Part shown: positions 25,022 to 34,335 of the stretch, piece by piece
Layout: each line of letters opens with the position of its first letter
Numbering within the stretch: the first letter of the stretch is position 1
Made by a program: the position numbers and the translations under genes
Source: Mesorhizobium sp. WSM4306
GTDB lineage: Bacteria; Pseudomonadota; Alphaproteobacteria; Rhizobiales; Rhizobiaceae
Direction: 5' to 3'
Length of the DNA stretch: 64,000 nt
Assembly: GCF_007003975.1 (NCBI RefSeq)
Contig: NZ_VFTC01000027.1
Location: 1-64,000, forward strand
Notes under the pieces: model-generated
Told to the model about the DNA's origin: nothing
Databases searched by the model: none
Seen by the model: only the letters and a program-made list of their open reading frames with translations

Positions 25022-26106
25022 GAGACCGGGATCTTCTTGAGGAGTTCAGCCAGACGCGCCGCCGCACCACCCAGCGAGCGCTCTTCGAGGACGAAACGCC
25101 TGGCTTGTGCTGCCATGATGGTTCTTTCGTCGTTATCGGCCAGAAGCCTTGCAATGGCGGAAGCGAACGCCGCCACATCGCCCGGCGGGGTGAGAAACCC
25201 GGTCTCGCCATCCCGCACGACCTCCGGCACGCCGGCAATGTCCTGAGCCACCACCGGCAGGCCGGCGGCCTGGGCTTCAAGATAGGCAACGCCATAGGCC
25301 TCGCCGTAACCCGGCCAGACGTAAATTCCCTTGGTGTAAAGGACATCCGGCACGGCGGACGGCTCGATCGCGCCAAGCCATTCGATACGGTCGGCGGGCA
25401 AGCCGGCGAATTGCGCTTTGACCTCGTCACGGGCAGGCCCGTCGCCGACGACCGACATGGTCCAGGGCAGGTGGCCGATCGAACCGAGCGCTTGCGCCAG
25501 CATGCGATAGCTGTCGACTTTGTCGCCCGGGCGCATCATGGCGACGGTGACGAGGCGCGTCGGACGACCCCGTGCCGGCATTTCCCGGAATGCCGACGTG
25601 TCGATGAAGGGCGAAAGCATGCCGAGAGCGGCGTCAGGAACCACATCCGCCAGTCCTTGACGATCCCTTTGCGTGAAGCAGATGTTCAGCGCCGCCTGTT
25701 CGATGGCTCGCGCCACCAACGCCTGGCTATCGGCCCACAAGCCGGCATTGCGCCGCCTGGAATAGGAGGCTTCCGCCGTCACATAGAGGACGGCAAAGGT
25801 CGACGCCAGCTCGGGCCCGATCAGGTCGGGCGCCTTGTAGTAGGGATGATAGCAGAACCAGAGATCGGGCTTGCCGTCACGCTGCCAAAGCCTTGTCAGC
25901 CGTGCGGCCTCGTCCCGGGCCTCGATCTTGAGCGCATCGAAACTTTTCGGCTCCGGCTGGCGTAGATAGAAGCGCAACTCCGATGCCAGTTCGACGCTAT
26001 GCCCGCCGTGCTGCAGCGCCTTGACCAGCATCCGTGCCATCTGGCGGTCGCCGGAGACAACGGGATCATTGGGCGACTTCAGCGGCGCGTAGAAGGCAAT
26101 TCGCAT
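25018..26106 (-). CDS. GT4-family glycosyltransferase
   Basis: A 362-residue GT-B enzyme starting MRIAFYAPLKSPNDPVVSGDRQMAR, with TRLVTVAMMRPGDKVDS in the linker and the donor site GYGEAYGVAYLEAQAAGLPVV (E-x7-E) followed by GVPEVVRDGETGFLTPPGD. Length is normal. It leads a two-gene minus-strand operon with the polysaccharide deacetylase-like gene. It stands divergent from the DUF3095 gene. The donor and acceptor are unknown. Confidence 0.88.
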   Translation of the reverse strand: MRIAFYAPLKSPNDPVVSGDRQMARMLVKALQHGGHSVELASELRFYLRQPEPKSFDALKIEARDEAARLTRLWQRDGKPDLWFCYHPYYKAPDLIGPELASTFAVLYVTAEASYSRRRNAGLWADSQALVARAIEQAALNICFTQRDRQGLADVVPDAALGMLSPFIDTSAFREMPARGRPTRLVTVAMMRPGDKVDSYRMLAQALGSIGHLPWTMSVVGDGPARDEVKAQFAGLPADRIEWLGAIEPSAVPDVLYTKGIYVWPGYGEAYGVAYLEAQAAGLPVVAQDIAGVPEVVRDGETGFLTPPGDVAAFASAIARLLADNDERTIMAAQARRFVLEERSLGGAAARLAELLKKIPVS

Positions 26107-26180
26107 TGCGCGATCCTATCATCGCAAAGCTGTGCCAAGTCAATTTCGACGCATGATCGACTTCACCTTCAAGCCCTGGA

Positions 26181-27359
26181 ATGTGCTATCTGATGCTCAT
26201 GGAAACAGCTGTCGCGTCCGACCCGTTTGTCGCTTCTTTGCCGGTCTTCGCAAAGTTCGAAAGCGTTGCCGATATCGATAACTATCGGCCGCTCCCCGAT
26301 GGCTGGGCGCTGGCCACCGCCGACATCGTCGGCTCGACCAAGGCGATCGGGGCCGGGCGCTATAAAACCGTCAATATGGCCGGCGCCAGTGTCATTTCGG
26401 CGCTGCTCAATGCGCTGGGCCGGCAAGATCTTCCCTATGTCTTCGGCGGCGACGGCGCACTCGTGGCGTTTCCCGGCCCGGCGCTGGAGATCGCCCGCAA
26501 CGCGCTGGCTTCTGTCCAGAGATGGGTGGCGGACGAACTGGACCTGACCTTGCGTGCGGCAATCGTGCCGATAAAGGACATAAGAGCGCAAGGCTTCGAC
26601 GTTCGCGTGGCGAGGTTCCAGGCCTCCGAAGCGGCCTTCTATGCCATGTTCGCCGGCGGCGGCGGCAGTTGGGCGGAAGCCGAGATGAAAGCGGGGCGCT
26701 ACCGCATCGACCCCGCGCCGGCCGGCGCGCGGCCGGATCTGACCGGCCTCTCCTGCCGCTGGAACCCGATTGAAGCCCGGCACGGCGAAATTGTCTCGAT
26801 CATAGCCATACCAGGGGCTTCGCGAGATTTGCGCGGTTTTCAGTTTCTGGCGTCCGACATCATCGCCCTTGCCGGCAGGCAGGAACGCGATGGCCACCCG
26901 GTGCCGGTGGACGGACCGGCCTACAGTCTGCTGCCCGCCGGCCTCGATGTCGAGGCGCGGGCCACGGCGCCGCCAGGGCGGCGGTGGCTGACGAAGCTGT
27001 GGGTGATATTCCTGATGACGCTTACGGCCGTCACCGACAGAGTTGGCTGGACGATCGGCCGTTTCGATCCGAAGGTGTACAAGCGCGAAGTCGCCAGCAA
27101 TTCGGATTTCCGCAAGTTCGACGACGGCTTGAAGATGACCATCGACGTTGACGCGGATGTGTTGCAACGGATCGAGAGCCGGCTGAAACAGGCGGAGGAA
27201 GCGGGCATCTGCAGCTATGGCCTGCACCGCCAGAAATCGGCCTTGATGACATGCCTCGTCATCTCGCCGCTGCAGCCCGATCACGTTCATTTCATCGATG
27301 GCGCCGACGGCGGCTATGCGATGGCTGCCGCGAGCCTGAAGGCGAAGGCGCCGGCTTGA
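26181..27359 (+). CDS. DUF3095-type protein, class III cyclase-like
   Basis: A 392-residue protein. The N-terminal part has ALATADIVGSTKAIGAGRYK and FGGDGALVAFPGPALEIA, which match the two metal-binding Asp segments of class III adenylate/guanylate cyclases. The rest matches my memory of the DUF3095 family, including a hydrophobic stretch near residues 273-290 (LWVIFLMTLTAVTDRVGW) and the C-terminal block DDGLKMTIDVDAD. Whether the family makes cyclic nucleotides is not established. Starts at 26181, 26193 and 26199 are all possible and none has a clear ribosome binding site. It lies in the cyclase-rich region. Confidence 0.75.
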   Translation: MCYLMLMETAVASDPFVASLPVFAKFESVADIDNYRPLPDGWALATADIVGSTKAIGAGRYKTVNMAGASVISALLNALGRQDLPYVFGGDGALVAFPGPALEIARNALASVQRWVADELDLTLRAAIVPIKDIRAQGFDVRVARFQASEAAFYAMFAGGGGSWAEAEMKAGRYRIDPAPAGARPDLTGLSCRWNPIEARHGEIVSIIAIPGASRDLRGFQFLASDIIALAGRQERDGHPVPVDGPAYSLLPAGLDVEARATAPPGRRWLTKLWVIFLMTLTAVTDRVGWTIGRFDPKVYKREVASNSDFRKFDDGLKMTIDVDADVLQRIESRLKQAEEAGICSYGLHRQKSALMTCLVISPLQPDHVHFIDGADGGYAMAAASLKAKAPA

Positions 27360-27472
27360 TGACGGCTTGCGGAAATCGGTTTTCCGCAATATGCCTCGGC
27401 CACGGTTCTCGGGACCAGGTGAGCCTCGCCATGGAGCGGATAGTCTGTCCGAATTGACGGGAAAGCAGATTT

Positions 27473-28816
27473 TTGGACGCCTCACGATCGACATATGACC
27501 GCCTTCTGAACCGGATTTCGACGCGTGCCGCGCAAGTCGGTGTGATCGGACTGGGCTATGTCGGGTTGCCGCTGTCGGTTGCGATCGCACGCGCCGGCTT
27601 CCCGGTTGCCGGCTTCGACATCGAAGCCCGGAAGGTCGAGAGCCTGAACAGCGGCCAATCCTACATCGAGGCCGTGACGTCGACGGCCCTTGCCGGTCAT
27701 GTGGCGAGCGGACGGTTCCGCGCCACCGCGGATTTTGCCGAACTGGCCGTCTGCGATGTCATCATCATCTGCGTTCCGACACCGCTGACGAAACACCGTG
27801 AGCCGGACCTCTCCTTTGTCAGGAACACGGCAGCAACCATCGCCAAGCATCTGCGCCTCGGCCAGCTGATCGTGCTGGAGTCGACCACTTATCCCGGCAC
27901 CACCGACGACGTGATCAAGCCCATACTGGAAGAAACCGGCTTGCATTCGAAGACGGACTTCTTCCTCGGCTTCTCGCCCGAACGCGAAGATCCCGGCAAC
28001 CGCAGCTTTGAAGTCGCGACGATCCCCAAGGTCGTGGCAGGCGACGGCGTTGAAGCAGCGACGCTTGTGCAGGCTTTCTATCAAAGCGTGGTCAAAACCG
28101 TCGTTCCGGTTTCCAGCACGGCGACCGCCGAGGCGGTCAAGCTGACGGAAAACATCTTCCGCTCGGTCAACATAGCCCTCGTCAACGAGTTGAAGGTCGT
28201 GCTCGGTGCAATGGGTATCGACATCTGGGAGGTGATCGAGGCGGCAAAGAGCAAGCCCTTCGGCTACATGCCTTTCTATCCCGGCCCAGGCCTTGGCGGG
28301 CACTGCGTTCCAATCGATCCCTTCTATCTGACGTGGAAGGCGCGCGAATACGAACTGCCAACCCGCTTCATCGAGCTGGCGGCGGAAATCAACACGGCCA
28401 TGCCGCGTCATGTGGTAGATGAACTGGCAAAGGCGCTGGACCGGCGCTGCGGCAAGGCGCTCAGCCGCTCGCGCATTCTCATCATCGGGCTCGCCTACAA
28501 GAAAAATGTGCCCGACATCCGCGAAAGCCCCTCACTGCGGCTCATTGAACTCATCGAGGAATGGGGCGGCAAGGCGGAATTCCACGATCCGCATGTTACC
28601 GAGATTCCGACCACGCGCGAGCATATGGCGATCAAGGGGCGACGCTCGGTCGAGCTGACCGAGGCGGCCTTGAAGGAGTTCGATGCGGTCGTCATTGCAA
28701 CCGACCACGACGCGATCGACTACCAGGCGATCGCTGATCACGCTCTTTTGATCGTCGACACACGCAATGTTTTTGGCCGCCTTGGACTCGCCCGAGAGAC
28801 GGTAGTGAAGGCCTGA
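27473..28816 (+). CDS. Nucleotide-sugar dehydrogenase (UDP-GlcNAc/ManNAc dehydrogenase type)
   Basis: A 447-residue NAD-dependent enzyme that oxidises C6 of a nucleotide sugar to a uronic acid. The NAD-binding motif is VGVIGLGYVGLPLSVA (about residues 22-37); substrate-site blocks are LGFSPEREDPGN and the catalytic-Cys block PGLGGHCVPIDPFYLTW (Cys in GHC). The C-terminal domain has GLAYKKNVPDIRESPS. The GHCVPIDPFYL form and LGFSPEREDPGN point to the WbpA/WecC side of the family rather than UDP-glucose dehydrogenase. The start is TTG 27473; no ATG gives a full NAD motif. It would supply a uronate donor to the nearby glycosyltransferases. Confidence 0.88.
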   Translation: MDASRSTYDRLLNRISTRAAQVGVIGLGYVGLPLSVAIARAGFPVAGFDIEARKVESLNSGQSYIEAVTSTALAGHVASGRFRATADFAELAVCDVIIICVPTPLTKHREPDLSFVRNTAATIAKHLRLGQLIVLESTTYPGTTDDVIKPILEETGLHSKTDFFLGFSPEREDPGNRSFEVATIPKVVAGDGVEAATLVQAFYQSVVKTVVPVSSTATAEAVKLTENIFRSVNIALVNELKVVLGAMGIDIWEVIEAAKSKPFGYMPFYPGPGLGGHCVPIDPFYLTWKAREYELPTRFIELAAEINTAMPRHVVDELAKALDRRCGKALSRSRILIIGLAYKKNVPDIRESPSLRLIELIEEWGGKAEFHDPHVTEIPTTREHMAIKGRRSVELTEAALKEFDAVVIATDHDAIDYQAIADHALLIVDTRNVFGRLGLARETVVKA

Positions 28817-29050
28817 CGGCGGCTGAGCCGGCGAATTCTTTGCCCGATGTCAGGATTGGGATTGCACTCCGAGGGCAGCCTCGCCACATAATGTTTCGCG
28901 AAGTGAACGCAGTTACGCCTGTTTCCTTCCTGCAAGGACAGTCATTCGGGAAATTCTTCGCCGGCTTTTGCCCCCGAAGCCGGTTTCATTGACTTCGAGG
29001 ATTTGGCAGATCAAAGGAGATGGCTCGTCTTCGACGGGTTTCGGGATAGC

Positions 29051-30391
29051 ATGAGCACAACCCAAGCAGAAATTTCCAGCATTCTCATGGATAAGGTTGC
29101 CGATTGGCTGACCCAATCGGCGCTGGCCGGCGACGACCTGGAAGCCTTGGTAAAAGGCTTTTGTGAACGGCTGGCTGCTGCCGGCGTGCCGCTGAAGCGG
29201 GTGCATTTGAGCTTTTCAATGCTTCATCCGCTTTATGACGCGCTTGGCTTTACGTGGCTTCGCGGCCAGGGCCTGGAAGTGGAAGGCTTCCGCAGTGAGA
29301 ACGGCGTTCATTCCGACAGATTCCTGACCAGCCCATACTACCATCTGCTCAGCAACAAGCTCGACCATTTGCGCCGCCGGCTCGACCCGTCGGTGCGGTC
29401 GGAGTTTCCTGTTTTCGATGACCTCAGGCTTATGGGCGTCACCGATTACATGGCTTTCGTCCATCCCTTCAACGGCGACACCAGTCAGGGCATGATGGGG
29501 TCCTGGTCGACCGACAGTGCTTCAGGTTTCAGCGACAGCATGATTTCGGCGCTGCTGCGCGTCCAGAACCATCTCGCTATCGCAGCCAAGATGGCGGTGC
29601 TCACCAAGCTCGCCGACAACATGATGACCACTTATCTCGGTGGCGACGCCGGCAGGCGCGTGCTGGACGGCCAGATCAAGCGCGGCGAGGGCGACACAAT
29701 CCGGGCCGCACTGGTCATGGGCGATATGCGCGGGTCGACGAGGCTTGCCGAAACCTCCGGCCGCGAGCTCTATATCGATACGTTGAACCAGTTTTTCGAT
29801 GCCATTGCTGCACCTTTCAATCGCAAAGGCGGGCAGATCATGAGCTTCCTGGGGGATGGCTTCATTGCCGTCTATCCCTGCGAAAGGCACCGCGCGCAGT
29901 CCGAGATCGCCTGCCAGGCTGCCCTTGCGGCAGCGCACAAGGCCAGCACGCGCATGATGGAGCTCAATCTGCGCAGGAAAGAGAAGGGGTTGGGCGACAT
30001 AAAATTTGGCATCGGCCTGCATGTCGGCAATGTGATGTTCGGCAATGTCGGGCTTACCGACCGGCTCACATTCTCCGTCTTCGGCTCGGCTGTAAACGAG
30101 GTCCAGCGCCTCCAGACCCTGACCAAGAAATATCCGCACAGCGTTCTCGCCAGCAAAGAATTCGCCGGCTACTGCGGCGCCAACAGCTGGCTGACGCTCG
30201 GCAAGGAGGAACTGGCGGGCAGCAAGCAGAAGCTGACGGTGCTTTCACCCGACCTGTCGGGCGCTCTCGCACTCGATGAAGACGCTGCGCTGGAGCCTTT
30301 TCACGACCGGATATCGGACGCCGAGCAGGTCATGCTGCTTCATCGCGATGCCGCGCGGCTGTCGGCGGGCGACCGGAGGAAGCTCCAATGA
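29051..30391 (+). CDS. Class III adenylate/guanylate cyclase with N-terminal sensor-like domain
   Basis: A 446-residue protein. The N-terminal half (about residues 1-200) is a conserved-looking region with RVHLSFSMLHPLYDALGF and DYMAFVHPF, found in other rhizobial cyclases as I recall, with no known ligand. The C-terminal half is a class III cyclase domain: first metal Asp in LVMGDMRGSTRLAE, second in FLGDGFIAVYP, and the transition-state pair in FGSAVNEVQRLQ (Asn-x3-Arg). All catalytic residues are present, so it should be active. No membrane segment is seen. ATG 29051 is preferred to TTG 29003. Confidence 0.87.
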   Translation: MSTTQAEISSILMDKVADWLTQSALAGDDLEALVKGFCERLAAAGVPLKRVHLSFSMLHPLYDALGFTWLRGQGLEVEGFRSENGVHSDRFLTSPYYHLLSNKLDHLRRRLDPSVRSEFPVFDDLRLMGVTDYMAFVHPFNGDTSQGMMGSWSTDSASGFSDSMISALLRVQNHLAIAAKMAVLTKLADNMMTTYLGGDAGRRVLDGQIKRGEGDTIRAALVMGDMRGSTRLAETSGRELYIDTLNQFFDAIAAPFNRKGGQIMSFLGDGFIAVYPCERHRAQSEIACQAALAAAHKASTRMMELNLRRKEKGLGDIKFGIGLHVGNVMFGNVGLTDRLTFSVFGSAVNEVQRLQTLTKKYPHSVLASKEFAGYCGANSWLTLGKEELAGSKQKLTVLSPDLSGALALDEDAALEPFHDRISDAEQVMLLHRDAARLSAGDRRKLQ

Positions 30392-30542
30392 CCGCCACGA
30401 TGATCTCAACGCCTTTGTAAGTCCGGTCGGCGGCTCCGCCGGGGAATTCGTTTAGAATCCAAGTTGCTCTAGGCTGGCAATACGCTAGTCTTGCTCAGGG
30501 CCTGCCGGCCGGCAGGCCGCCAGGGTGGGGGCTGGGGTGAGA

Positions 30543-32438
30543 ATGAATTCAGGCGTTGATCTGCTGCGGATCGAGGACGTTGGCATCTCTTTTGCCATTG
30601 TCGGGGGACCGTTGCATGCCGTCAGGCGCGCAAATCTTCGCGTCCTGCCGGGCAAGGTTACCGCGCTTGTTGGCGAGTCCGGTTCCGGAAAATCGGTTCT
30701 CAGCCAGGCGGTGATGGGCATTTTGCCGAACACAGCCCATGTTCGCGGCCGTATCCTGTTTTCCGATCCCGAAAAGCCCGGCACGACGCAGGATATCCTG
30801 ACGATGCCGCGTGATGGACCCGAAATCCGGGCGTTGAGAGGCAGCCGCATCGGCAAGATCTTTCAGGAGCCGATGACGTCCCTGTCGCCGCTGCACACGA
30901 TCGGCAATCAGGTCAGCGAATCCCTGCAGATCCATACGCCCATGGCTCGAGCGGAGCGCAAGGCGCGGACCGAGGAAATGCTCAGCCTTGTCGGCTTTCC
31001 CAATCCCAAGCGCGCCTATGACATGTATCCGTTTGAACTTTCGGGAGGATTGCGGCAACGCGCCATGATCGCCATGGCTCTTATCTGCCGGCCCGCTTTG
31101 TTGATCGCCGATGAGCCGACGACGGCGTTGGACGTCACCATCCAGGCGCAAATCCTGCAATTGCTGCGCGGGCTGCAGACCAAGCTGAACATGGCGATGC
31201 TGTTGATCACACACGACCTCGGCGTTGTCGCCAATGTCGCCGACGAGGTGGTGGTCATGTACCATGGCGAGATCATGGAAGCGGGACCTGTGGAGGCGAT
31301 ATTCCGCCGGCCAGGTCACCCTTACCTGAAGGGCCTGATGGCAGCCGTTCCGCATTTCGACCTGAAGCCCGGCGAGAGGCTAAAGGCGCTCCGCGAGGTG
31401 CCGGTGAATGTCGGCAACCTGCTGGGCAAACAGACGGCGCCGGAATCGAAGGGGCCGGACGACATCCTGCTCTCGGTCAGGGATCTGAAAAAGGTCTACA
31501 CCACCCGCAAGTCCGCATGGTTCGGCGGGAGCCATCAAATCTCTGTTCGCGCCGTGGACGGCGTGAGCTTCGACATCAGGCGGGGTGAGTGCCTGGGTCT
31601 GGTCGGCGAAAGCGGCTGCGGCAAAACCACCGTCAGCAAGATCCTGATGCGGGCTGTCACCCCCAGCGGCGGCTCCGTGGTCTTCAACGGCCGCGAAGGA
31701 CCGATCGACGTCCTGGACGCCGAGGGAGACGCCCTGCAGTTGCTGCGCGCGAAAATCCAGATGGTCTTCCAGGATCCGGTTTCGTCGCTCTCACCTCGCA
31801 TGACGGTGGAGAACATCTTGAGCGAGCCGTTGGAAATCCATCAACGTGGCAATGCCGCGTCCCGACTGGCCACGGTCAAGAGCCTGATGCAGGCAATCGG
31901 GCTCGATCCGCGCTTCATCCAGCGCTATCCCCACAGTTTCTCCGGCGGGCAGCGTCAGCGTATCGGCATCGCGCGCGCGTTGGCGCTGGGGCCTGAGCTC
32001 CTGATCTGCGACGAGCCGGTCTCGGCGCTCGATGTCTCTGTCCAGGCGCAGATCCTGAACCTTCTGAAGGACCTGCAGAAAGAACTGGGTCTGACCTACC
32101 TGTTCATCTCCCACAATCTGGCGGTGGTGGACTACATGGCGGACCGCATCGCGGTGATGTGCGGCGGGCGTATCGTCGAGCTTGCGCCGCGCCAAATTCT
32201 GCTCAGGAAACCGATCCACCCCTACACGCGCTCACTGCTCGCCGCAGTCCCTTTCCCCGATCTCGACCGGCCGATGGATTTCAAGACGCTGAAGCTCGGC
32301 GGCGCTTCCGACACCAGCGCATGGGGACCGCAATTCCGCGACGAGGGCGAAGAGGATATGCTGTCGCCGCTCGATCTTGGCGGCGGCCATCTCGTGCTGG
32401 CCAGACGTTCCGCCGACGTCAGCGAGTTGCGCCATTGA
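30543..32438 (+). CDS. Peptide/oligosaccharide ABC transporter, fused double ATPase
   Basis: A 631-residue cytoplasmic ATPase with two complete ABC domains of the Opp/Dpp class, as in YejF-like proteins. Domain 1 has Walker A GESGSGKS, signature LSGGLRQRAMIA and Walker B LLIADEPTTALD. Domain 2 has GESGCGKT, FSGGQRQRIGIARAL and LLICDEPVSALD. Each ends in the family tail block (RRPGHPYLKGLMAAVP; RKPIHPYTRSLLAAVP). ATG 30543 follows a G-rich site. It is the first gene of a four-gene importer operon, and its stop overlaps the TTG start of the binding-protein gene. Confidence 0.93.
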   Translation: MNSGVDLLRIEDVGISFAIVGGPLHAVRRANLRVLPGKVTALVGESGSGKSVLSQAVMGILPNTAHVRGRILFSDPEKPGTTQDILTMPRDGPEIRALRGSRIGKIFQEPMTSLSPLHTIGNQVSESLQIHTPMARAERKARTEEMLSLVGFPNPKRAYDMYPFELSGGLRQRAMIAMALICRPALLIADEPTTALDVTIQAQILQLLRGLQTKLNMAMLLITHDLGVVANVADEVVVMYHGEIMEAGPVEAIFRRPGHPYLKGLMAAVPHFDLKPGERLKALREVPVNVGNLLGKQTAPESKGPDDILLSVRDLKKVYTTRKSAWFGGSHQISVRAVDGVSFDIRRGECLGLVGESGCGKTTVSKILMRAVTPSGGSVVFNGREGPIDVLDAEGDALQLLRAKIQMVFQDPVSSLSPRMTVENILSEPLEIHQRGNAASRLATVKSLMQAIGLDPRFIQRYPHSFSGGQRQRIGIARALALGPELLICDEPVSALDVSVQAQILNLLKDLQKELGLTYLFISHNLAVVDYMADRIAVMCGGRIVELAPRQILLRKPIHPYTRSLLAAVPFPDLDRPMDFKTLKLGGASDTSAWGPQFRDEGEEDMLSPLDLGGGHLVLARRSADVSELRH

Positions 32439-34333
32439 TCAGCCGTCGCACCCTCCTTGGCCTCATGGCTTCGGCATTCCTGCCGGGCACGTCGCGCGCC
32501 GGCGATCTGGAGCCGGATTTTCTTCAGCCGCAGCTGACGGCCAAGGCGCTGCCGGCACTCGCTGAGCGCTTGCCCAAGAGCCCGCGCGCATTGAATCTTG
32601 CCGCCATGGGCCGGCAACCCGGCGAGTATGGCGGCACGCTGCGGACGATCATCGGCAGCCAGAAAGATATCCGGATGATGACGATCTACGGGTATTCTCG
32701 GCTGGTCGGCTATGACGAAAAGCTTAGCTTGCAAGCCGACATTCTTGAAAGTTTCGACGTAGCGGATGATCGCATCTTCACGTTCAAGATAAGGGAAGGA
32801 CATAAATGGTCCGACGGCAGCCTGCTGACGCCGGAGGATTTTCGCTATTGCTGGGAAGATGTCTGGCTGAACGATGAGCTTTCGCAAGGCGGGCTCGCTC
32901 CGGCCCTGATGGCGGATGGCAAGCCGCCACGCTTCGAGATCGTCGATCCGTTGACGGTGCGCTACAGTTGGGATGCGCCCAATCCCGACTTCCTGCCCAA
33001 GCTCGCTGCCGCTGCGCCGCTATCGCTGGTTCTGCCGGCCGCCTATCTCAAGCAGTTCCACAAGAAATACCAGGATCCATTCCGGCTCGCCGGCCTGATG
33101 AAGGAGAACCGGGCCAAGAAATGGACGCTCCTGCATATCCGTATGTCGCGGCAGTATCGCCCGGAGAACCCTGATCTGCCGACGCTCGATCCCTGGCAGA
33201 ACCGGACCAAGCCGCCGGCCGAGCAGTTCATCTTCGAACGCAACCCGTTCTTCCATCGAATAGACGAGAATGGCCGGCAACTGCCCTATGTCGACCGGAT
33301 CATCATGAATGTCAGCTCATCGGCGATCATCGCCGCCAAGACCGGTGCGGGCGAGAGCGACCTGCAAGGCCTGGGAATTGACTTCACTGATTACGCTTTC
33401 CTGAAGGACGCGGAGAAGCGCTACCCGGTGAAGATGCATCTGTGGAAACGCACTCAGGGTTCGCGGCTGGCGCTGCTGCCCAATCTGAACTGTGCCGACC
33501 AGGTGTGGCGTGGCCTTTTGCGTGACGTGCGCGTGCGCCGCGCCCTTTCGCTCGCTGTGGACAGGCGCGAGATCAATTTGGCCGTGTTCTACGGATTGGC
33601 GCAGGAAAGTGCAGATACGGTCCTTCCGGAGAGCCCGCTCTACCGGCCGGAATTCGCGAAAGCATGGGTCGCCCATGATCCCGACCAGGCCAATGCCCTG
33701 CTCGACGAGGCCGGGCTTCAGGCACGTGACGATGATGGCCTGCGGATGCTTCCCGATGGACGTTCTGCCAAGATCATCGTGGAAACGGCCGGCGAAAGCA
33801 CGCTGGAAACCGACGCGCTCGAACTCATCACCGATCACTGGCGCAAGATCGGCATCGCCTTGTTCATCCGGACTTCGCAGCGCGACATCTTCCGCAGCCG
33901 CGCGCTTGGCGGCCAGATCATGATGTCGATGTGGTCGGGCATCGACAATGGCGTGGCGACCGCCGACATGAACCCGTATCAGCTGGCTCCCACCATCGAC
34001 GACCAGCTGCAATGGCCGCTCTGGGGTGCGTACTACCTATCTCATGGCAAGATGGGCGAGGCGCCCGATCTTCCTGAAGTGGTCGAGCTGATGGCTTTGC
34101 TCGAACGCTGGAACGCATCGACCGCAACCACGGAGCGCGCCGAAATCTGGAATTCGATGTTGTCGATCTACACCGATCAGGTGTTTTCGATAGGCACCGT
34201 GAACGGAACGCATCAGCCGATTCTGGTGTCCTCGCGGCTGCGCAATCTGCCTGACAAGGCGCTCTACGGCTACGACCCGACCTCCTATTTCGGTGTCTAC
34301 ATGCCGGATACATTCTGGCTTGGAGGCTCCTGA
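32435..34333 (+). CDS. Family 5 extracellular solute-binding protein of the importer
   Basis: A 632-residue periplasmic binding protein of the Opp/Dpp/AgpA type. The start is TTG 32435, overlapping the ATPase stop, which gives an export signal ISRRTLLGLMASAFLPGTSRAGD with twin arginines. Family features are the N-terminal GEYGGTLRTI, FKIREGHKWSDGSLLTPEDF and VRVRRALSLAVDRREIN. Its length exceeds dipeptide-binding proteins and suits oligosaccharide or long peptide binders; which of these it takes is not decided by sequence. Its genes sit among glycan genes, which favours an oligosaccharide. Confidence 0.9.
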   Translation: MISRRTLLGLMASAFLPGTSRAGDLEPDFLQPQLTAKALPALAERLPKSPRALNLAAMGRQPGEYGGTLRTIIGSQKDIRMMTIYGYSRLVGYDEKLSLQADILESFDVADDRIFTFKIREGHKWSDGSLLTPEDFRYCWEDVWLNDELSQGGLAPALMADGKPPRFEIVDPLTVRYSWDAPNPDFLPKLAAAAPLSLVLPAAYLKQFHKKYQDPFRLAGLMKENRAKKWTLLHIRMSRQYRPENPDLPTLDPWQNRTKPPAEQFIFERNPFFHRIDENGRQLPYVDRIIMNVSSSAIIAAKTGAGESDLQGLGIDFTDYAFLKDAEKRYPVKMHLWKRTQGSRLALLPNLNCADQVWRGLLRDVRVRRALSLAVDRREINLAVFYGLAQESADTVLPESPLYRPEFAKAWVAHDPDQANALLDEAGLQARDDDGLRMLPDGRSAKIIVETAGESTLETDALELITDHWRKIGIALFIRTSQRDIFRSRALGGQIMMSMWSGIDNGVATADMNPYQLAPTIDDQLQWPLWGAYYLSHGKMGEAPDLPEVVELMALLERWNASTATTERAEIWNSMLSIYTDQVFSIGTVNGTHQPILVSSRLRNLPDKALYGYDPTSYFGVYMPDTFWLGGS

Positions 34334-34335
34334 GC

